From the NCBI GenBank assembly GCA_964594985.1, contig CAZQNQ010000008.1:1-64000 (forward strand): a stretch of DNA of 64,000 nucleotides, in the 5' to 3' direction. Shown one piece after another: positions 8,890 to 17,220 of the stretch (the first letter of the stretch is position 1; the number at the start of each line of letters is the position of its first letter). The position numbers and the translations under genes were made by a program. The notes under the pieces are model-generated. The model saw only the letters and a list, made by a program, of their open reading frames with translations, was not told the origin of the DNA and made no database searches. This stretch comes from JADLHS01 sp964594985 (GTDB lineage: Bacteria > Verrucomicrobiota > Verrucomicrobiia > Limisphaerales > JADLHS01).

Positions 8890-11332
8890 TCGAAGGGGCG
8901 AAGAACGACGCTCCCGGCGTGATTGGAATTTGAGCAACGCTCGCCCTCACCCCGGCCCTCTCCCCCGGGGAGAGGGGGAAACGCGCCCCGTTTTTTTGCG
9001 AATTACGGCGCTGGGATGGCAAGACAGGCTTCCCAATACGAGTAAATATGCAATCGCTTCTCCCTCTCCCCCAGGAGAGGGCCGGGGTGAGGGCGAGCGT
9101 CGCAACATTTTTCAACGCTTCCGCGCGGCAATAGCCATCGCACTGACCACTGTTTCAGGAACGCTGGCGGCGTCCGGGAGTTCTGTACCCATTGACCGTC
9201 AGGCGCTCGTCACGCGGCATAATCCCGTCATCCGCAAGCTCGACGTGGATGCGCCGCTGACAGTGGGCAACGGCGGGTTCGCCTTCGGCGCGGACATCAC
9301 GGGCTTGCAGACGTTCGCGGAGCATTATCATCGTTGGGGCGTGCCGGTGGAGACGCAGTCGCGTTGGTGTTGGGTGACTGATCCCAATCCGAACAAATTC
9401 AAACTGGCGGATGCGAACCGCGATTTTACCAATGCCGACGGGCGGGTGCTGGCGTATCCGACGAAGTCGTCGTCACCGGCGGGCGATTGGTTGCGGAAGA
9501 ATCCGCGCTCGCATCCACTTGGACAAATCGGTCTGACTTGCATGAAGGCGGATGGCACGGCATTGCTCCCGGAGGATATTCAGAAGCCGGAACAGACGCT
9601 CGATCTGTGGCGGGGCATTATCACGAGTCGTTACGAGATCGAGGGCAAGCCAGTCAAAGTGACCACGGTCTGTCATCCGCAGGAAGACGTCGTGGCCTTC
9701 CGAATCGAATCGGAACTGGTGGCATCCGGGAAATTGGCGGTGCAACTCGCTTTTCCGCGCGGTCACGATCCGGCAACGAAAAATACTCCGGCATTGGATT
9801 GGACCAAGCCGGAATCGCACGAGACGCGCGTCGCAAAGCAGTCGGGGGCGTTGGTCAAACTGGAACGCAAAGTGGAAACCACCCGCTACGACGTGTTGGT
9901 TGGTTGGACTAATCAGGTTGAATTCAAGGAAGCCGCGCCGCATCGCTTTGAATTGCGGGCGATGGCTGGAAATACGCTGGAATTTAGCGTTGGGTTTTAT
10001 CATGCCGAAAAGTCGCGACCGGCTGTCCCCGGGTATCCGGTGGCCCAAACTTCCGAAACTTTGCCGGGGTTTTATTCTACCACGGTGGTCAGCACGATGA
10101 GTTGGGGAAAATTCTGGCGCAAGAGCGCGGCGGTGGACTTTTCCGGCAGCACCGATCCGCGCGCGAAACAGATTGAGGAGCGCATCATCCTCTCGCGTTA
10201 TCTCATGGCCGCGCAGATGGCGGGCGATGTGCCGCCGCAGGAATCCGGGCTGACCTGCAACACCTGGTATGGCAAACATCACACCGAGATGATCTGGTGG
10301 CACACGGCACACTTCGCGTTGTGGGGCAACGACGAGTTGCTGGAGAAAAATCTGGGGTGGTTCTGCTCCCAGTTGCCGGCGGCGCGCGCCTTGGCAAAGG
10401 AGCGCGGCTTGCATGGGGCACGTTGGGCGAAGATGACCGGGCCGGTGATGCGCGAAAGTCCCGGTGGCAATCCGCTCATCGTGTGGAATCAGCCGCACAT
10501 GATTCATCTGGCAGAGTTGTTGTACCGCAATAAGCCGACGAAGCAGACGTTGCATCTCTATCGTGAACTCGTTTTAGCAACAGCGGAATGTCTGGCCTCA
10601 ATGGTTCATTACGACGAGACGAAGAAGGTTTATGTGCTCGGCCCGCCGTTGTGGATTGCGCAGGAAATTTACGATCAGGGCACGAGTCAGAATCCATCGT
10701 TTGAACTGGCGTATTGGCAATGGGCTTTGGAAACCGCGCAGCAATGGCGCACGCGGCTCGGAATGAAGCGCGATGAAAAGTGGGATCACATCATCAAGCA
10801 TCTCGCGCCCGTGCCGCAGAAGGATGGCAAGTATGTGGCGCTCGGCTCGAATCCCGACACGTGGGATAACATTGATAGCCGCCACGATCATCCGACGATG
10901 CTCGCGCCGCTGGGAATTCTGCCGGGCACGGGCGTGGAGCGCGCCACGATGGAGCGCACGCTCGATGCCGTGCTGACGACGTGGGATTGGGAGACGAAAA
11001 TCTGGGGCTGGGATTATCCGATGATCGCGATGACGGCGGCGCGGCTGGGTCGCCCGGAAACGGCGGTGGAAATCCTCCTGCGCGAAGGTCCGAACAACAA
11101 ATATCTGCCCAATGGCCATTGCCCGCAGCGCAGCGACGAAGCGATGGCGAAGAATCCAAAGCCCGGCGCGCGAAAACGCGAGATCGCGGTTTATCTACCG
11201 GCCAACGGCGCGTTTCTCTCCGCCGTGGCGATGATGGCGGCGGGCTGGGATGGGAACACGAACAACGCCCCGGGTTTTCCGAAGGATGGGAAGTGGCAGG
11301 TGCGCGTTGAAGGGGTGCATCCGCTGCCTTGA
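8867..11332 (+). CDS. Predicted secreted six-hairpin glycosidase with repeat-derived N-terminus
   Basis: A frame of 821 aa overlapping the end of the GH95 gene. From about residue 105 it reads as a large carbohydrate-active protein: a beta-sandwich part (ITGLQTFAEHYHRWG, VTTVCHPQEDVV) and then an alpha-helical part (MIWWHTAHFALWG, DNIDSRHDHPTMLAPLG, WGWDYPMIAMTA) like (alpha/alpha)6-barrel glycosidases. A signal-like segment (FRAAIAIALTTVSGTLAASG) lies at about residues 84-103. Everything before it is a family D repeat pair read in frame (ARPHPGPLPRGEG and PPGEGRGEG). No ATG occurs in frame between 8867 and the mature domain, so the native start was probably lost or is non-ATG. Catalytic residues are not assigned, and the exact family is uncertain. 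Confidence 0.7.
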   Translation: MRISRRSSRRGEERRSRRDWNLSNARPHPGPLPRGEGETRPVFLRITALGWQDRLPNTSKYAIASPSPPGEGRGEGERRNIFQRFRAAIAIALTTVSGTLAASGSSVPIDRQALVTRHNPVIRKLDVDAPLTVGNGGFAFGADITGLQTFAEHYHRWGVPVETQSRWCWVTDPNPNKFKLADANRDFTNADGRVLAYPTKSSSPAGDWLRKNPRSHPLGQIGLTCMKADGTALLPEDIQKPEQTLDLWRGIITSRYEIEGKPVKVTTVCHPQEDVVAFRIESELVASGKLAVQLAFPRGHDPATKNTPALDWTKPESHETRVAKQSGALVKLERKVETTRYDVLVGWTNQVEFKEAAPHRFELRAMAGNTLEFSVGFYHAEKSRPAVPGYPVAQTSETLPGFYSTTVVSTMSWGKFWRKSAAVDFSGSTDPRAKQIEERIILSRYLMAAQMAGDVPPQESGLTCNTWYGKHHTEMIWWHTAHFALWGNDELLEKNLGWFCSQLPAARALAKERGLHGARWAKMTGPVMRESPGGNPLIVWNQPHMIHLAELLYRNKPTKQTLHLYRELVLATAECLASMVHYDETKKVYVLGPPLWIAQEIYDQGTSQNPSFELAYWQWALETAQQWRTRLGMKRDEKWDHIIKHLAPVPQKDGKYVALGSNPDTWDNIDSRHDHPTMLAPLGILPGTGVERATMERTLDAVLTTWDWETKIWGWDYPMIAMTAARLGRPETAVEILLREGPNNKYLPNGHCPQRSDEAMAKNPKPGARKREIAVYLPANGAFLSAVAMMAAGWDGNTNNAPGFPKDGKWQVRVEGVHPLP
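8934..9105. repeat. Family D palindromic repeat pair at the six-hairpin glycosidase 5' end
   Basis: The arms at about 8934-8980 (CCTCACCCCGGCCCTCTCCC) and 9059-9105 (CAGGAGAGGGCCGGGGTGAG) are inverted copies separated by about 78 nt. This is the same family as 3913-4122. In both places the pair sits between the upstream stop codon and the signal peptide of a secreted enzyme. Confidence 0.85.
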
Positions 11333-11335
11333 TTT

Positions 11336-11402
11336 GTAGCAGCCGACGTGAGGAGGCTCTAAACAATTCCAGAATTATGAGCCTCCTTACGTCGGCTGCT
11401 AC
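11336..11402. repeat. Family F palindrome between convergent genes, probable bidirectional terminator
   Basis: A 24-nt arm beginning GTAGCAGCCGACGTGAGGAG is followed by a loop of about 19 nt and its near-perfect inverse (CTCCTTACGTCGGCTGCTAC). It begins 3 nt after the stop of the plus-strand glycosidase and precedes the convergent DUF4450 gene, so it could stop transcripts from both sides. There is no T-tract, so termination is inferred from position and stem length. Confidence 0.7.
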
Positions 11403-11413
11403 GGTTGAGCCAA

Positions 11414-11441
11414 ACGCCGGCAGGATGCCGGCGCTCCCGGG
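11414..11441. repeat. Family B half-repeat flush with a stop codon
   Basis: The segment ACGCCGGCAGGATGCCGGCG followed by CTCCCGGG matches one arm of the pairs at 20128-20236 and 41121-41261. It ends exactly at the TAA (TTA on the plus strand) of the DUF4450 gene. The same junction occurs at 45243/45244. Confidence 0.75.
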
Positions 11442-14400
11442 TTAGCGTTCCAACGTCACGCTCATCAGGCCGATGACGACCTCGTTGGCGAGGGCGCGGA
11501 CGGTGAGGGATTTCAGTTCCTTCGTGGGATTCAATTTCAGGTCTAGCACGGTGGCCGCGCCGCCGGGGATTTTTTCACCGCGTCCTTTGAAGGTTTCCAC
11601 GTCGAGAATCCGCACGCGACCTGTTTTCAAATCCACGCGCGGCGGAATGGCTTCCGGGCGACGGAACGCAAAGTCATCAATGAAGTAATCCTGTTCGATG
11701 GGCCACCACGTCGTCGGATTGTGGAGCGCGAGGCGTTCGGTCGAACCGTCGGTGTAATGCACCACCACTTCGCCGTTGTCGAACCGGCTTTGCATGTGGC
11801 TGGTGGAGCCGGCCATGAGCAGGTAGGCGTGTTTGGCTTTGCCGGCGAGCGCAAGGGTGGCTTCGGTCGGATAATTCGTCCATTGCGACGTGAAGATGAT
11901 GTTGGGCGTGTCGGTGGTGACTGGAGTGGCAAAGGTAATTCCATTCGGCAGCAAAAAGTTCCCGTGGTTGGTGCGGGCGACGCCGCGCAGACCGGAGTCA
12001 TCCACGGCGAAATAATCGAACGGATGGCACCAACTGCCGATGCCTTGCTTGGGGGTGGCGAGCGACGGGAATGGCGAGCGCGGAGCGCGGTATTCGTTGC
12101 TGAAGATCTGGGAGACGCGGTCGTTGAAGTGAGCGCTCAGATCAGCGGTTTCCAGTTTCGTGGCAGAAATCTTTTTGTTCCAATCAAATGAAACAGGCTT
12201 TGGCTTTTTGACTTCAGGCTGGGGTGAGGCAACTGATTGTTGCGGCAATTCCCGACGGTTGCCGTTCCAGGTAATGACGATTTCGTGCCGGGCCGCCGCG
12301 GGCAGTTTTATTTCCACGCGGGGTTGTCCTGCGCCGCCAACATCCAATCGCCACTGGACCGGTTTGCCGTTGGCGGTCGCGCCGGCGAAGATTTCGTGGC
12401 TGGCGGCGGGTTGCAGGCGAAGCGTCATCGGCTTGGCGAAGCGTTGCGCCACGACGAAGGTTTCTTTCAGGTCCTCGCGGCGGAAGGAGAAATCCAGATC
12501 GGGATGCTGAATGCTGGCGTGAGCCCACGACACTGGAAAGCCGGGGCGGATCGTGAGTTCGCCCGCGAGCGCGTCAGGTTTGATTCCAAACAGACCTTCG
12601 ATGAGCGCGCGGGAAGTAGCGCCGATGCCGTCGGCGAAGTCGCGTTGCGATTCGCGGCGATAGGTGTCGAAGTAGGTACACATGCCGACGTTGCCCGGGC
12701 AGAGGCCGAGGAACATGCTGTCGAGCACCGCGCCTTTGAAGAGCGGGAATGCGCCGTCGGGCCGGTTCGCCTGCCAGTAGGCGAGCGAGGTGTGCATGGC
12801 TTCGGCCATGACGACGTTGTTGATGGACCACGTGTAGGGCATCCAACTGGAAGTGGGCAGAGTGTAGCAGGCGGTGTCGGTTGTGAGTTGGCCCCTCACC
12901 CCGGCCCGCTCCGCATCTGATGGGGAGAGGGAGAGGCGGATGGGGATGCGGGTGAATTGCGTGTCAAGGCCGTCAGCCATCCGCAGGGCTTCGTCGGGTG
13001 TCGGCACTTCGGAATCCATCGTGTGGTAATACGTCCACAGCGCGGCGCTGGGATGAACCCGTTGCAGGCCGAGGTAATCTTTGTATTCGGCGAACCAGCC
13101 TTCGTCCGGCAGCCAGAGTTCGCGCCGCATGGCTTTGGCGATCAACTTGGATTCCTGTGCGTAGGGCTGAGGGTCTTTGCCGATCAACGCCGCGACGCGC
13201 GCGGCCATTTTGTTGTGATAGTAGTTGTAGGCGGAGGCGTGGGCAGTGCCGCCGCCGTTGTAGGTCAGATCATCGCTGGCCCAGATGGCGGCGTAACCTT
13301 CGTAGAGCGGCAGTTTGTCCGGGCCGAACTCGCGGCGGAACATCCGTCGTTCCCAAGCGAAGTGGCGTTCCAGCATCGGCCACATCTCGCGCGCAAAGTC
13401 GAGATCGCCGGTCCAAAGCAAATGGCGGAACAATGCGTCCACGGCGACGAGGTTCATGTCGTAGTGGTTTTTGGTGAGATTGCCGTTGCTGTGGATCGCT
13501 TTGCGACTGCGGGCGAGGTTGGTGTCCTCGTCAGCGGGTGGGATGGTTTCCGGGATGGGATTGAGGTTTTGTTCCTTCGCAAAGCCGGCGATGTGCTGGC
13601 GGGTGCGGTCGTGCCAGCCGAGGGCGTCGCCGGCGTATTGGCCGCGCCAGCCGAGCAGGCGATTGCGCCACGCCACCGCGCCGTGCATGAAGGAAGTTTG
13701 CTTGGCATCCCAGACAGCGTCTGCGGCGACATTCAACGCGGCGGCGGCGGCGTTGATGAAGGGATCGGGCGTCTCGACAATCACCCGGTCAGCGATGGCA
13801 CGGCGATCTTCCTCGGCTTGCGCGAATAAGGCCGGGAGTTCTGCTGCGGTGATAGGAGTCGAATTGGTTTCCACCTGTTGCAGCGCGAGGAAGAACGATT
13901 CATTGTGAGCGAGCCGGGCCGAGCCAACCAGGAGGGGCAGGGCGACAGCATTGTTTGTATCGGCAAGCAACGCGGTGAGATTGGTCCAGTGATTCGCGTT
14001 GGCGAGCCGTTGCGCGGTCAGCGCGGAACTGACGCCGGCGATGACCGCGGATTTACCCTGAAGGACAAAGCCATTCGTCGTCAGGGTGAATTTGTCATCC
14101 TTGGTTTGGTCGGGGCGGAGTTGGAAGAACTGGCTGACGGGTTCGCGTTCGCAACCGATGTCGCCGCTGCGCCGGCCGCGCATGCCGTTTGCGCCGCCGA
14201 AAGCCCAGATGAGTTCGCTCTGCGCCAGCCACGCACTGTTCATCTCGACGCGGGCGATCAAGCCTTTGGCGTGCTTCAACGGCAGGATGGTGATCTTGAT
14301 TTCGCGCGGACCGATGAGGGCGGGATCGCGAATCTCGTAAAGCATCGCGCCGGGGCGGTAGCGGGCGACGACGGTTTGCATCTCGTGCAGCCATTTCGCG

Positions 14401-14717
14401 TCAACGGCGGTCTGAATGCCGAAGCGCAGGTTGCCGCCGCGCCCGGGCAGGTAGAGGGAGCATTCCGGTTGATCGCCGGCGTCCACGCGAAACGGCGCGT
14501 TGGCGCTGTAGAGCGGACGGTTGAAAAACTCGCTGCCGTTGGTGATGACGAAATCGCGGCCGTCGGGGTGGTAACGCAACGGGCGATCAATGTTGGAATC
14601 GAGGAACGCGGTGGTCTGATTGCGTTCCTGTTCCGGCGGCGGGACGAATTCAGCGCTCCGCAGAGACAGGACTCCGACGACGAATAGGATCAGTATTGAA
14701 ACTCGCCACCAGTTCAT
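11442..14717 (-). CDS. DUF4450-type secreted six-hairpin glycosidase-like protein
   Basis: Exported 1091-aa protein with a signal peptide (about residues 1-22, LSLRSAEF). The N-terminal block DRPLRYHPDGRDFVITNG, FRVDAGDQPE and LPGRGGNLRFG resembles DUF4450 proteins of Bacteroidota and Verrucomicrobiota polysaccharide loci. A long helical region (DALFRHLLWTGDLDF, YEGYAAIWASDDLTYNGG) looks like an (alpha/alpha)6 barrel. The C-terminal 250 residues form an added beta domain. It overlaps the PL4 stop by 4 nt (ATGA), indicating translational coupling. Residues about 590-608 (RLSLSPSDAERAGVRGQ) are encoded by a family D repeat that preserves frame in the middle of the helical domain. Activity is unknown; a role in rhamnogalacturonan breakdown is inferred from context. 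Confidence 0.78.
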   Translation of the reverse strand: MNWWRVSILILFVVGVLSLRSAEFVPPPEQERNQTTAFLDSNIDRPLRYHPDGRDFVITNGSEFFNRPLYSANAPFRVDAGDQPECSLYLPGRGGNLRFGIQTAVDAKWLHEMQTVVARYRPGAMLYEIRDPALIGPREIKITILPLKHAKGLIARVEMNSAWLAQSELIWAFGGANGMRGRRSGDIGCEREPVSQFFQLRPDQTKDDKFTLTTNGFVLQGKSAVIAGVSSALTAQRLANANHWTNLTALLADTNNAVALPLLVGSARLAHNESFFLALQQVETNSTPITAAELPALFAQAEEDRRAIADRVIVETPDPFINAAAAALNVAADAVWDAKQTSFMHGAVAWRNRLLGWRGQYAGDALGWHDRTRQHIAGFAKEQNLNPIPETIPPADEDTNLARSRKAIHSNGNLTKNHYDMNLVAVDALFRHLLWTGDLDFAREMWPMLERHFAWERRMFRREFGPDKLPLYEGYAAIWASDDLTYNGGGTAHASAYNYYHNKMAARVAALIGKDPQPYAQESKLIAKAMRRELWLPDEGWFAEYKDYLGLQRVHPSAALWTYYHTMDSEVPTPDEALRMADGLDTQFTRIPIRLSLSPSDAERAGVRGQLTTDTACYTLPTSSWMPYTWSINNVVMAEAMHTSLAYWQANRPDGAFPLFKGAVLDSMFLGLCPGNVGMCTYFDTYRRESQRDFADGIGATSRALIEGLFGIKPDALAGELTIRPGFPVSWAHASIQHPDLDFSFRREDLKETFVVAQRFAKPMTLRLQPAASHEIFAGATANGKPVQWRLDVGGAGQPRVEIKLPAAARHEIVITWNGNRRELPQQSVASPQPEVKKPKPVSFDWNKKISATKLETADLSAHFNDRVSQIFSNEYRAPRSPFPSLATPKQGIGSWCHPFDYFAVDDSGLRGVARTNHGNFLLPNGITFATPVTTDTPNIIFTSQWTNYPTEATLALAGKAKHAYLLMAGSTSHMQSRFDNGEVVVHYTDGSTERLALHNPTTWWPIEQDYFIDDFAFRRPEAIPPRVDLKTGRVRILDVETFKGRGEKIPGGAATVLDLKLNPTKELKSLTVRALANEVVIGLMSVTLER
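12891..12945. repeat. Family D repeat inserted in frame in the DUF4450 gene
   Basis: The plus strand reads CCCCTCACCCCGGCCCGCTC and then GGGGAGAGGGAGAGG, the family D core with an altered centre (GCATCTGAT). It adds roughly 18 codons without a stop in the reading frame of the minus-strand gene. Confidence 0.75.
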
Positions 14718-16798
14718 GGGGTGGGTTCGTCGAGTTCGAGGCGCACGACGTCATACATCACGCCTTGCGACCAGGTGTTCGCGTGGGATTTGAGTTTGAT
14801 GGTGTTCACACCACCTTGCAGCAGCTTGGCGTCGAAGCTCAGTGGCTTTTCGATCCAGAAGGCGCGGATGCCGTCGCGCTGCATGGCGCTGGTGGAAGGG
14901 AGCGGGCCGGTGTCGCCGATGGATTTGTCGTTCACGAATACCTCGACATTGCAACTGGCGTGGGTGCCGCAGAAGGCGAGGCGCAGTGTGGCCGTGCCAC
15001 GCGGGGTTTGCGACAGCCCGAATTTGATGGACCAGGTCGTGGATTGCACCTCGCGCCCGGCGCTGCGGACGAATTGCGCCATCTGGGTGGCGGTGTCATC
15101 GTCTTCGCCCACGACGCTGAGATTTTGCGTCAGGATGCGGGGCGGCTGAACGTAATTCCAATCCTTGCTCCAGTCACTGCGCCCGACGATGTAATTCACG
15201 TCGTCGGGAAATTCCTTGGCGTAGTTGAAGTAAAGCCCCCATTGCCAGTAATGATCGCCGTGGCGGAATTCGCGCGCGGTGCGGTCGGGCACGCCGATCT
15301 GCCAGAGCGTGCGCCCGTAGCGGGCCGGCGTCCACGTGAGTGCGCCGAGGGATTTGGTTTCGCCCACGCCGATCGTGACGTTGGTGACGGCGAATTCGCC
15401 GATGACGCCGTCCGCGATGGCGCGCAGGGTGTAGCTGCCGGGGCGGACGTTGGGGATGGTGAATTTGCCGTTGGGACTGGCGGTGATCCAGAACTGATAA
15501 TACTTGGCGTCGCGTTGCCAATCCACTTCCGGCGGGAAACCACCGCGAAAGGCATTCGTGCCGGCGATTGGGGCATTGGTGAAGCTGCCGGCGGGAGCAT
15601 TGGTGTTGTCGCGGCGACCGATGTTGCCGCCGCCAATGCGAGGCGGCACGTAGTTCGGCGCGGTGAGGCCGACCCAGAGATTGCTGACTTTGAGGCCGGG
15701 ATCAAGCGGGTCGTTCAACACGATCTGGCCGCTGACAGTACTGCGTTGCGCTTCGGAGGGATAATGCGGGTCGGAAACCCATTTGTACGGCCACGTGCCG
15801 ACTTCGGTGTGGGCGCGAGCGAGAGCGTCCTGCCACAGGGCTTCGTGCGTGGCGGCGGTGTTGCAGTAAATCGCAAACGGTCCGACGAGTTTGGTCCAAT
15901 CCTCGTTTTCACCGACAACGAGTGAGCTGCCGCCGTAATGGCTGCCGAGCCACATGTTTAGCAACGTCGGCGTGCCGCCGGGATTCACGTCGAGGTGCCC
16001 GGTGAGTTCGGCCTTGGTCGGACCGCCGGCCATGTATTCAAAGCTGGGATTGATGAACCAGAAACCCAGGTTGTGTTTCGTGCTCGACCAGCCGTACGCG
16101 GGAATCTCGTAGATAAGGGCGGAGTAATCATATTTGTGTTCGGCGTGACCTTTGTGGATGCCGGTGGTCATGCGGCGCGCTTCCTTGAGATTCAACGGCG
16201 CACCCGCATCCCAATCCGCGCCGGACGGCATCTGGCGCCGGCGATCCTGATCAATCGTCATGTAGTCGAACACCGCTGGGTTCAGCTTTGCGGCATAGCG
16301 CGCTTCTCCAACCCCAAACGCCGGATAGCCCGGCTTGTGCGACCAGACGAGGTAGGTGTAAATCCAGCTCTCACCGCGCCCCAGCGAGTAGCGCACGTCC
16401 ACGTCGAGCGGGGAATTGGTGGCCGCACCGGGGGCGTTGTGAAAATTGCAGGAGACTTCCACGCGCTCGCCTTTGTTGTCCTTGGGGTTGATGCGGACCA
16501 CGGCGGATTGCTGGCTGCCACCGCGGGCGCGACCGACGCTGGACCAGTAACCGCCCAACGCGCCCCCGCTGCTGTCCTGCGCGAGCATTTCCTGGCCCTG
16601 ATACTTGATGGAGAAAATTTCGCCCGTGGCCTTCTCGATGCGGACGTTGAGGATGCCGTTGTCCAGGAAAAAGGTGCGGTCGCTCTCGCTCAGGGTGACC
16701 GGGGCGGCGGCTTCAGCGGCCCGCGATCCGACGGCGCCGCCAAGCAATAGTGCCGCCAGCAGGGGCTGGAATCGAAGGTTCAAAATATTTAGCTTCAT
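14714..16798 (-). CDS. PL4 rhamnogalacturonan lyase
   Basis: Secreted polysaccharide lyase family 4 enzyme (694 aa) cutting the rhamnogalacturonan I backbone by beta-elimination. The signal peptide is at residues 1-26 (LLAALLLGGAVGSRAAEAA). The catalytic N-terminal domain (about 30-330) carries GHAEHKYDYSALIYEI, WFINPSFEYMAGGP and ELTGHLDVNP. A fibronectin-like domain (GKFTIPNVRPGSYTLRA) and a C-terminal jelly-roll carbohydrate-binding domain (WQIGVPDRTAREFRHGD to the end) follow, the three-domain order of PL4. The ATG at 16798 is chosen because it opens a classical signal peptide; the upstream open frame is non-coding-like. It is the first gene of a two-gene minus-strand unit with DUF4450. 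Confidence 0.85.
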   Translation of the reverse strand: MKLNILNLRFQPLLAALLLGGAVGSRAAEAAAPVTLSESDRTFFLDNGILNVRIEKATGEIFSIKYQGQEMLAQDSSGGALGGYWSSVGRARGGSQQSAVVRINPKDNKGERVEVSCNFHNAPGAATNSPLDVDVRYSLGRGESWIYTYLVWSHKPGYPAFGVGEARYAAKLNPAVFDYMTIDQDRRRQMPSGADWDAGAPLNLKEARRMTTGIHKGHAEHKYDYSALIYEIPAYGWSSTKHNLGFWFINPSFEYMAGGPTKAELTGHLDVNPGGTPTLLNMWLGSHYGGSSLVVGENEDWTKLVGPFAIYCNTAATHEALWQDALARAHTEVGTWPYKWVSDPHYPSEAQRSTVSGQIVLNDPLDPGLKVSNLWVGLTAPNYVPPRIGGGNIGRRDNTNAPAGSFTNAPIAGTNAFRGGFPPEVDWQRDAKYYQFWITASPNGKFTIPNVRPGSYTLRAIADGVIGEFAVTNVTIGVGETKSLGALTWTPARYGRTLWQIGVPDRTAREFRHGDHYWQWGLYFNYAKEFPDDVNYIVGRSDWSKDWNYVQPPRILTQNLSVVGEDDDTATQMAQFVRSAGREVQSTTWSIKFGLSQTPRGTATLRLAFCGTHASCNVEVFVNDKSIGDTGPLPSTSAMQRDGIRAFWIEKPLSFDAKLLQGGVNTIKLKSHANTWSQGVMYDVVRLELDEPTP

Positions 16799-17220
16799 GG
16801 GACGGATAACGGACGAACCCCAGCGCGGATTCTTCAATTCGTGATTCTCCCGCACGGCGCTGATGGTTTTCGGCACAGGCGATGTCCCTGTGCTGGAATG
16901 GCGGAATTGTTTCCATCGCCCCGGTTGCAAGCAAGGTGAAAGGAGCGGGCGGCGGACTCCATTTCGGGTGAGCCGGCGCAGGGGGGGTGACTGGAACTGC
17001 CGTTCACTGGCGGCGGGCCACGATTCGTAATCGTAATCTTGTTTTTAATCTTCAGGCCCGGGAGATTAAGATTAAGAAGAAGATTAAGAGTAAGAGCCTA
17101 AGCGGCGCGGCAGTTTCAGTCACACAGTCACACCTGCGGCGCAGCCGTTTCTTGACGGCGGGCGGCGGCGGGTTACGCTTCCCGGCTTCTGCGTTGGGAA
17201 AACGGCGCAGACAAATACTG
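16799..17220. other. Divergent intergenic region with family C palindrome
   Basis: This 422-nt gap separates the PL4 gene (leftward) from the SDR gene (rightward) and must carry both promoters. It holds a small dyad near 16876-16897 (GGCACAGG...CCTGTGC), a G-rich run around 16980 and the long family C palindrome at 16986-17134. An open frame runs through the repeat into the SDR gene, but its low-complexity lysine/isoleucine translation marks it as non-coding. Confidence 0.6.
16986..17134. repeat. Family C MITE-like palindrome
   Basis: The ends are GGTGACTGGAACTGCCG and GCGGCAGTTTCAGTCACAC, inverted copies of one another. The interior is a purine/pyrimidine-asymmetric hairpin of TAATC repeats (TTTTTAATCTTCAGGCCCGG then GAGATTAAGATTAAGAAG) around a GGCCCGGG centre. 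Other copies are at 23681-23819 and 40977-41107. Confidence 0.8.

Noticed and set aside
14696..15925. 409-codon plus-strand frame opposite the PL4 gene
   Set aside because: Glycine/alanine/valine-rich with no recognisable domain. The opposite strand has full PL4 domains.
16987..17220. N-terminal extension of the SDR protein through the family C repeat
   Set aside because: The translation is low-complexity lysine/isoleucine sequence encoded by TTAAGA repeats. The ATG at 17221 starts the protein-like sequence.
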